From positions 1-27,655 of IMG/VR virus record IMGVR_UViG_3300031722_000135: a DNA stretch of 27,655 nt; one strand, 5' to 3'. A model generated the notes under the pieces. It made no database searches and was not told the origin of the DNA. It saw only the letters and a list, made by a program, of their open reading frames with translations. This document shows positions 23,056-27,655 of the stretch, piece after piece. Position 1 is the first letter of the stretch. The number at the start of each line of letters is the position of its first letter. The position numbers were made by a program, and so were the translations under genes. Source of the DNA: a virus.

Positions 23056-24033
23056 ATGCTAAAAATACCATTTGTACGCACAGGATTTTCTTCAATATTA
23101 AAGAAAAAACTTTCCGGGGCTAACTTGACCCTAGAATTCGACAATCTTGAAAGCTCGTTGACGAAAGTAGGAGTGGAGATATCCGATCTTATCGGTCAGA
23201 CTCTGTACAACAAACTTTGTGATGGTAAAGCTGCTGTTACCGTAGCTTCCGATGCTATTCCGGCACACGATGATGTTCCGGAAGTTCCGGCAGTCGAAGC
23301 CAATGTGGAGACTGAATTAAATGCTGAATTAACCGATTGCCTACAAAGTGCAATGTTAAACTTTGCTTTGTATGCGCATTCCATTTTTTTAATTGCCAAA
23401 ATTGGTAATGATGGGATCACCATAAAAAAGACTGACAGCGAGACAACCATTTACAAATATCAAAAAGATGAGCTCGACAACAAATTGATTACCGATGCTT
23501 GGTTTTGGATGAACCAGCTAATAAAACTGTTGGATGCCAATGCCGCCAAAATTTCCGATTGGAAAGATTCTGAAAAACAAAAAGAATATGCAGAATTACC
23601 GATCAATATCGACGACTTAAAGAAATGGGTTGGTGTTTCAGATATTTATTTCGTGCTTAATGCCACATGGATTATCCGCGAAGTTTGGGCAGATTGCGTA
23701 TTAAGCCGCAATAAATCATCTAAAAAAACAGACGATATAGCCCGTGCCGTTTGCTACGAAACCATGTATCGGGCCTGTTTGCGCCTTTCGTATTATTGCC
23801 TGCCGGAAACTATCCGCCTTGAAATAAACAACGAAATGGACTCCAAAAACAAAAAGGATCTACCAGAAAAATTCATCCGCGAAAAAGTGGCCTATCAATT
23901 TCAAGCTAAAGCCGAAAGCTTTTGGCGCGTAATGGATATCGAAAAATCAACCGATCCAACTGCAACCGGAATTTCATCTACTCAGGTTTACAAATTGCAG
24001 GGAGTAAAAGAAAGTGATTCATTCGCTTATTAA
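23056..24033 (+). CDS. Probable head-tail connector protein
   Basis: This 325-aa protein starts 4 bases after the portal stop. Its N-terminal half includes a two-part region around a Pro/Ala/Glu-rich linker (DDVPEVPAVEANVETELNAE) and its C-terminal half is helical (CYETMYRACLRLSYYCLPET). It resembles a family of unknown function (DUF6712-like) found after portal genes of Bacteroidetes phages, which is my recollection and not a database check. The position suggests a connector or head-completion role. Confidence 0.55.
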   Translation: MLKIPFVRTGFSSILKKKLSGANLTLEFDNLESSLTKVGVEISDLIGQTLYNKLCDGKAAVTVASDAIPAHDDVPEVPAVEANVETELNAELTDCLQSAMLNFALYAHSIFLIAKIGNDGITIKKTDSETTIYKYQKDELDNKLITDAWFWMNQLIKLLDANAAKISDWKDSEKQKEYAELPINIDDLKKWVGVSDIYFVLNATWIIREVWADCVLSRNKSSKKTDDIARAVCYETMYRACLRLSYYCLPETIRLEINNEMDSKNKKDLPEKFIREKVAYQFQAKAESFWRVMDIEKSTDPTATGISSTQVYKLQGVKESDSFAY

Positions 24034-24061
24034 AAATAGCTAACCAATAAAAAATAACATT

Positions 24062-24613
24062 ATGACATGCATTGTAGGATTTTTAGACAAAGAAAATGAT
24101 AGAGTTATCATGGGTGCTGATTCTGCCGGAGTAGCAGGATCACTTATTATGGCAAGAAAAGACACTAAACTTTTTAAAAATGGTGATTTTATTATTGGAT
24201 GTACATCATCATTTCGAATGATACAATTGCTTCGATTTTCATTCAATCCACCAGTTGTTAACGATAAAGACATTTACGAATATATGTGTACTGATTTCAT
24301 CAACGAAGTTCGAAAATGCTTTACTGATGGTGGATTTATTCAGAAACAAAAAGATGGAGATGAAAAGGGTGGTAGTTTTTTAGTAGCATATAAAAACAGA
24401 CTTTTCCAGATTGATGAAGATTTTCAAGTTGGTGAAAATATGGAAGGATTTGCTTCTGTAGGATGTGGAAGTGATTATGCATTAGGAGCAATACATTCAT
24501 CTATCTCTGCATCTATCACAGCAGAGATGGCAGTATTAAAGGCTTTAGAAGCTGCTGAGCATTTTTCGATTGGAGTCTGTAAACCTTTCACATTTGAATC
24601 AACCAACCAATGA
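24062..24613 (+). CDS. HslV/proteasome-beta-like Ntn hydrolase
   Basis: This 183-aa protein resembles the HslV protease and proteasome beta subunits. Removal of Met would expose Thr2 as N-terminal nucleophile. Next come VIMGADSAG (Asp20, counterpart of HslV Asp17) and KDTKLF (Lys36, counterpart of Lys33), then IIGCTSSFR. Late in the protein ASVGCGSDYALGAI corresponds to HslV AIGSGGPYAQAA. The Ser of HslV GSGG is Cys here. The length is close to HslV (about 175-180 aa). No HslU ATPase lies in the window, so it may work alone or borrow a host unfoldase. Its stop overlaps the next ATG. Confidence 0.85.
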   Translation: MTCIVGFLDKENDRVIMGADSAGVAGSLIMARKDTKLFKNGDFIIGCTSSFRMIQLLRFSFNPPVVNDKDIYEYMCTDFINEVRKCFTDGGFIQKQKDGDEKGGSFLVAYKNRLFQIDEDFQVGENMEGFASVGCGSDYALGAIHSSISASITAEMAVLKALEAAEHFSIGVCKPFTFESTNQ

Positions 24614-25542
24614 AAACGATCCACCTAAAACGATCTACAATCAACATCCCCGAATGTTGGGAAGATGTGCCACCTAAGCATATACCATTTGTTTTCCGCA
24701 ATATGATATTGCTTTTTGCAAATGAAATTACACCATTTCAGTTTAAGCTCAATTTGCTTATAGAATTCACCGGTTACATGCCGGCGAAAACACGCGGGTT
24801 CTGGTTTGGGCTCAAACACTTTTTCTATATCATCTTTTATAGACTATTTTTAGGAAAAGAGCGATTTCGTGAAATGCTGGAGCATGAAGCCGAAACACAG
24901 GAAAACATCCAGTTCAATCTGATACAACTGGCTGAGAGATTTAATTTCGCATTTGAGCTAGAAGAAAGTAAGATCATTCCTAACTACTATTTTGCCCGAA
25001 ACCCTATTGTTCTTTACTCAGATTGCGCCCCGATGTTCGATCGTGATGTAACCGTGGAAACAAATATAACCGCCAAACAATACACAGATTGTATGGATTT
25101 GCTTCAGGCATATAATGAATCGGGCGACGTCAATGTCAAGGCTTATTGCATGAATAAAATTATGTGTGTGCTGTACGGTTTTCCGATGCATGTGGTGAAG
25201 AAATTTTCCCCTGAAATACCATTTGGGGTGATGTATTGGTTTACCGGCATTATCAAGTTTTTTCGCGAACATTCAACCTACAGCATTCTGTACAGTCGCA
25301 AAGGAGGTGAAGATTTCGACCCCGATAAAATAAACCTGGGTTTAAGCGAAACTATGCTTTTCCTCGAAAAAGAAGGATATTCTTTTGTTGAAGATAAAAC
25401 TATAATTGATTTTTTCAATGCTCAGATCAAAGCATTGAAAGATTCTATCAATAACGCGCTGGCTTCGGGCATCAAGCTTGATGAACTGGCACAGCGGACC
25501 GGATTAAGTATAACCGATATAAACAGATTAAGCAATGAATAA
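24610..25542 (+). CDS. Late phage protein of unknown function
   Basis: This 310-aa protein is not recognised. It has a hydrophobic, aromatic segment (FWFGLKHFFYIIFYRLFLG, about residues 73-91) that could be membrane-interacting, then mixed helices (EHEAETQENIQFNLIQLAER). The last 27 residues (LDELAQRTGLSITDINRLS) resemble an HTH. The start overlaps the Ntn hydrolase stop by 4 bases and the end overlaps the next gene by 8 bases, so it is part of one translationally coupled run. A role in head, tail or lysis cannot be chosen. Confidence 0.6.
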   Translation: MKTIHLKRSTINIPECWEDVPPKHIPFVFRNMILLFANEITPFQFKLNLLIEFTGYMPAKTRGFWFGLKHFFYIIFYRLFLGKERFREMLEHEAETQENIQFNLIQLAERFNFAFELEESKIIPNYYFARNPIVLYSDCAPMFDRDVTVETNITAKQYTDCMDLLQAYNESGDVNVKAYCMNKIMCVLYGFPMHVVKKFSPEIPFGVMYWFTGIIKFFREHSTYSILYSRKGGEDFDPDKINLGLSETMLFLEKEGYSFVEDKTIIDFFNAQIKALKDSINNALASGIKLDELAQRTGLSITDINRLSNE

Positions 25543-26092
25543 GCAGGATTACATCATTGATATTTACAAATATTTTTCACGGTTTGTTCCTAAAACCGTG
25601 CTGACCGATTTGTTTTCACAAACAACTGAAACTAAAAAAGAAGGTTACGACGAATTAGTTTCGGACATGCTTAATCAGTCTGACGACTTGGTGTTCCCCG
25701 GTATTGGTACATTTATCGTTTCGGCCGATCGAAAATACGTAGAGGATAAAATAAGTAATTCTAAAGGATTTGTTCTATTCGTCGAATACGGAGAATTTTC
25801 TTATAATCCGCTAACCACCGATGGAGTTAGTGAAAAAATAGGTATAAATCTTTGTCGTGATTTCAACTTTAGCAACAACGATAATCTAAACGAAGCCTTG
25901 CTGATGAACGAGTGTAACAATGTGCTGAATGCCATTTTGAACCAAATGCAGACGGATCAGACAGAACTCAATTCATGCGGGTATCTGAGTTTAATAAAAT
26001 TTCCAGCTGATATTTATCCCATCGCACCCGAAACTTTTTATGGGCGAAGCGGTTGGGCGGCCATGTTTGAAAATTCAAAAGAAATATTATGA
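25535..26092 (+). CDS. Late phage protein of unknown function
   Basis: This 185-aa protein has an N-terminal helix (NKQDYIIDIYKYFSRFVPKT), a central beta-rich region (DDLVFPGIGTFIVSADRKYV, then LFVEYGEFSYNPL) and a C-terminal part with NECNNVLNAILNQMQTDQTE. Layout and size are compatible with a phage neck or head-completion protein, but this is a guess. It overlaps its neighbours (8 bases before, ATGA with SufE after), which ties it to the late operon. Confidence 0.6.
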   Translation: MNKQDYIIDIYKYFSRFVPKTVLTDLFSQTTETKKEGYDELVSDMLNQSDDLVFPGIGTFIVSADRKYVEDKISNSKGFVLFVEYGEFSYNPLTTDGVSEKIGINLCRDFNFSNNDNLNEALLMNECNNVLNAILNQMQTDQTELNSCGYLSLIKFPADIYPIAPETFYGRSGWAAMFENSKEIL

Positions 26093-26478
26093 CACTAGAA
26101 GAGAAACAACAGGAATTTATCGATATGTTCAACGATTTGGGCGAATGGAACAATAAATTTGATTATCTCATTTCGTTATCCGACGAACAACAACCCATGC
26201 CGGCACACATGGTGATACCCGAAAATAAAATACAAGGCTGTGTGAGCCAAACATATTTTTGCTGTACCTATCTGAACGACGTAGCACATATCTACGGACA
26301 GTCTAATGCCTGCATACCTAGCGGCCTTATTGCTGTGGTGAAAGAACTGTTTCAAGGCTATACACGACAGGAAATTCACGATACAGTAATAAAATTCCAT
26401 GCTGCCACCGAACTATTACAACACCTAACCCCTGCACGTTCCGGGGCTTTACTTCAAATTCTTTCTCGTATCATTTGA
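26089..26478 (+). CDS. sufE: SufE-family sulfur-transfer protein
   Basis: This 129-aa protein matches SufE, which takes persulfide sulfur from the cysteine desulfurase SufS and passes it to the SufBCD scaffold for Fe-S cluster building. The active-site Cys is Cys51, the same number as in E. coli SufE, in the block IQGCVSQ. It is followed by GLIAVVKEL (about 79-87) and by LTPARSGALLQI (about 113-124), all key family blocks. Compared with E. coli it lacks about the last 10 residues, and the usual GCQSQVW has VSQTYF. Its ATG overlaps the stop of the preceding late gene (ATGA), so it is coupled to phage genes and is not a stray host gene. Confidence 0.9.
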   Translation: MTLEEKQQEFIDMFNDLGEWNNKFDYLISLSDEQQPMPAHMVIPENKIQGCVSQTYFCCTYLNDVAHIYGQSNACIPSGLIAVVKELFQGYTRQEIHDTVIKFHAATELLQHLTPARSGALLQILSRII

Positions 26479-26508
26479 TTTGTTTCATTTTATTGGTTAA
26501 TATGAAGA

Positions 26509-26540
26509 GATGCCTGGGCTGTGAAGTTCGGGCATTTTGT
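26509..26540 (+). terminator. Weak terminator after sufE
   Basis: A stem of about 7 bp including a G-T pair (26509-26515 with 26530-26536) has a 14-base loop and is followed by TTTTGTTTG. It lies 30 bases after the sufE stop codon and marks the likely end of the late operon, but the stem is short. Confidence 0.45.
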
Positions 26541-26588
26541 TTGTAATTATAAATATCGTTAATATCTAAAATAAATCTTGCTATTTAC

Positions 26589-26618
26589 TTGCAAATGGTA
26601 GAAAATTGACTACCTTTG
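26589..26618 (+). promoter_or_regulatory. Promoter of the hicAB genes
   Basis: TTG (26589-26591), a 19-base spacer and TACCTTTG (26611-26618) match the Bacteroidetes promoter. It lies 33 bases before the hicA ATG, with a start site near 26625, so the pair is expressed independently of the phage late operon. Confidence 0.65.
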
Positions 26619-26651
26619 TATCGAGTTTAATAAACGAAAGCTCTTTGAAAT

Positions 26652-26852
26652 ATGAAGTATACTGAATTCCATCGTTGGCTTCGAAAGCACAGAGACGAAT
26701 CTGAGCGTGATTGGGAGTGGACAGGAGAATCTTCAGGTAGCCATTATATCTACAAAGATAAAAATGGACTAAGATATCCTGTTCCTTATCATGGAGCTAA
26801 AGAATTTCCGGAAGGATTAAGAAAAAGAATTTTAAAGGATATGGGGTTTTAA
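26652..26852 (+). CDS. hicA: HicA-family mRNA interferase toxin
   Basis: This 66-aa protein is a HicA toxin, a small RNA-cleaving protein with a double-stranded-RNA-binding-like fold. The catalytic His is His31 in GSHYIY, and the conserved ending is VPYHGAKEFPEGLRKRILKD followed by MGF. The length is close to the usual 60 residues. The first helix (MKYTEFHRWLRKH) also fits the family. The HicB antitoxin gene lies 186 bases downstream, further than usual. It may keep the phage in the population by addiction, or defend against other phages. Confidence 0.85.
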   Translation: MKYTEFHRWLRKHRDESERDWEWTGESSGSHYIYKDKNGLRYPVPYHGAKEFPEGLRKRILKDMGF

Positions 26853-26870
26853 TTCCCATATCCTTTAAAA
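26830..26870 (+). other. 16-bp hairpin over the hicA stop codon
   Basis: Bases 26830-26845 pair perfectly with 26855-26870 around a 9-base loop that contains the stop codon region of hicA (26850-26852). No T run follows on the plus strand. It could stabilise or attenuate the mRNA between toxin and antitoxin genes and so set their ratio. Confidence 0.65.
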
Positions 26871-26967
26871 GGAAACTTAATATATTATCAACCCCACCTA
26901 CGTTTGTACCAAACGAAAAAAAACAAACTTACATACAGAAAAAAAAGAACACAATTTTTTGTTAGAC

Positions 26968-27021
26968 TAAATGATTAAATGATTAAATGACAAAAATGAC
27001 TAAATGCAAAAATGACTAAAT
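26968..27021. repeat. TAAATGAY-type short repeats ahead of hicB
   Basis: TAAATGAT (26968-26975 and 26976-26983), TAAATGAC (26984-26991), AAAAATGAC (26992-27000), TAAATGC (27001-27007), AAAAATGAC (27008-27016) and TAAAT (27017-27021) form a run of about seven degenerate copies. Each copy offers an ATG followed directly by an overlapping stop, which might delay ribosomes before the hicB start at 27039. Similar ATGA-rich runs occur ahead of other Bacteroidetes genes, so it may have no special role. Confidence 0.65.
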
Positions 27022-27038
27022 AGACAAAACAAACAATT

Positions 27039-27434
27039 ATGAAGGCAATTATTATAAAAATAGAAAAAGGAACCGACCAATATGGTGCTTGGGCTGAAGG
27101 TATTCCTGGAATATACGGTGCGGGGGACACCGTAAAAGAAGTCAAAGAGAATATTTTGGAAGCTATCACATTATATAAAAAGTATAATGAAGATATTCCA
27201 GAGGCTTTAAAAGGAAATTATGAGATTAAATGGGAATTCGATACGGCTTCATATTTAGAGTATATTTCAGTAATTTTCACAAAGTCGGGTTTAGAAAAAA
27301 TCACAGGCATCAATCAAAAACAATTAGGTCATTATTCTACAGGTTTGAAAAAGCCAAGGAAAACTCAAATTGAAAAGATTGATACAGGGATTCATAAATT
27401 TATGGATGATTTAATGCAGATTCATTTAGTGTGA
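27039..27434 (+). CDS. hicB: HicB-family antitoxin with HTH domain
   Basis: This 131-aa protein is the HicB antitoxin. The N-terminal part (residues 1-65) is the partial RNase-H-like HicB fold (IKIEKGTDQYGAWAEGIPGI, then GAGDTVKEVKENILEAITLY). The C-terminal part (about 78-131) is an XRE-type DNA-binding domain (KSGLEKITGINQKQLGHYST). Together these neutralise HicA and repress the operon. The order hicA-hicB is usual. The intergenic space is unusually long and contains a hairpin and short repeats. Confidence 0.88.
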   Translation: MKAIIIKIEKGTDQYGAWAEGIPGIYGAGDTVKEVKENILEAITLYKKYNEDIPEALKGNYEIKWEFDTASYLEYISVIFTKSGLEKITGINQKQLGHYSTGLKKPRKTQIEKIDTGIHKFMDDLMQIHLV

Positions 27435-27452
27435 ATCCAAAATACTATATTA

Positions 27453-27481
27453 AAAGCCTCACAGAAATGTGGGGCTTTTTT
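27453..27481 (+). terminator. Terminator after hicB
   Basis: An 11-bp stem with one G-T pair (27453-27463 with 27468-27478) has a GAAA tetraloop and leads into a T run (27476-27481). It lies 18 bases after the hicB stop codon and ends the toxin-antitoxin transcript. Confidence 0.85.
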
Positions 27482-27506
27482 GCGTTAATACTTTTTTATA
27501 TCTTTG
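27480..27506 (+). promoter_or_regulatory. Promoter of the secreted-protein gene
   Basis: TATCTTTG (27499-27506) is a full match to the -7 element; TTG lies at 27480-27482 with a spacer of 16 bases, shorter than the usual 19-20. Transcription would start near 27513, about 26 bases before the ATG. Confidence 0.5.
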
Positions 27507-27538
27507 TAACTCATATTCATTACTAAAAATTATCACGT

Positions 27539-27655
27539 ATGAAAAAAACTATTCTTTTATCTATTCTGTCTATTCTGTATTTTAGCAGTGCAAATGCGCA
27601 AGAACCTTTATCATTCTCAAAAGTAATTCAAGCTGATTCTGCGAAAAAGGAAATT
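27539..27655 (+). CDS. Secreted protein, start only (cut by window edge)
   Basis: The first 39 residues are visible. MKKTILLSILSILYFSSANA is a typical signal peptide with cleavage likely after Ala20 (ANA-QE), so the mature protein is exported past the inner membrane. The next residues (EPLSFSKVIQADSAKKEI) resemble the start of DUF4468-type secreted proteins of Bacteroidetes, but too little is present to be sure. It has its own promoter and could be phage cargo or a host gene. Confidence 0.7.
   Translation, partial: MKKTILLSILSILYFSSANAQEPLSFSKVIQADSAKKEI

Larger units (their letters stand above)
88..27655. mobile_element. Partial prophage (tailed phage), left end to window edge
   Basis: A divergent repressor/early control region, replication and DNA-modification genes, and a head module (S49 protease, major capsid protein, terminase small and large subunits, portal) are seen in one co-directional block. 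The left limit is placed at the inner edge of a 15-base match to the 3' end of tmRNA, which is a common phage integration target. The right limit is not in the window: no second copy of that core was found, and tail, lysis and integrase genes are missing. The HicAB pair and the secreted protein at the right end could be phage cargo or host genes. The left boundary is an inference. Confidence 0.8.

Noticed and set aside
1-27655. Tyrosine or serine integrase, or Mu-type transposase
   Set aside because: No frame with the expected catalytic motifs was seen, so the integration enzyme is not encoded in this window.

Overview
The window is the left part of an integrated tailed-phage genome (prophage) in a member of the Bacteroidetes, probably Bacteroidales. 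The host call rests on three things: the DNA is AT-rich, several promoters fit the Bacteroidetes pattern (TTG about 20 bases before TAnnTTTG), and bases 73-87 on the minus strand match what I remember of the 3' end of Bacteroidetes tmRNA (ssrA), followed by an intrinsic terminator at 29-62. I read this stub as one phage-host junction, with bases 1-72 as host flank and the phage starting near 88. No second junction is visible. No integrase, tail, tape-measure or lysis gene was found, so the element probably continues past base 27655.

Layout. 1-1075: junction, a GTCTAT direct-repeat cluster, and a leftward lysogeny operon (repressor plus a 107-aa protein) whose promoter faces the rightward early promoter across a perfect 9-bp inverted-repeat operator. 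1092-11977: a dense rightward early region with a Cro-like protein, a LuxR-type helix-turn-helix protein, many small accessory proteins, a replication-type protein, a VapE-like ATPase, a C5-cytosine methyltransferase, an ASCH/PUA-like protein and a D12-class adenine methyltransferase. A structured RNA candidate lies at 3183-3296. 11978-12571: a gene-poor gap with a terminator, then an AT-rich stretch and an iteron-like array of CCTACCACA 9-mers inside an 18-bp perfect inverted repeat, a candidate replication origin or control locus.

12572-26478: a small basic protein (possible late regulator), then the head module: S49 protease, large major capsid protein, a second structural protein sharing its C-terminal domain, a Lys/Glu/Ala repeat protein, a protein apparently put out of frame by an A9 run, small and large terminase, portal, a probable connector, an HslV/proteasome-like Ntn hydrolase, two unknown late proteins and a SufE-family sulfur-transfer protein. 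The last four genes overlap end to start (ATGA or 8 bases), so SufE looks like part of the phage late operon.

26479-27655: separately promoted cargo: a HicA toxin and HicB antitoxin pair, then the start of a secreted protein cut by the window edge.

The genes most worth attention are the phage SufE, the Ntn hydrolase without a visible ATPase partner, the iteron locus, the structured RNA, and the 28-bp palindrome ending on the capsid protease start codon. Functions of most early proteins are unknown and are given as such.
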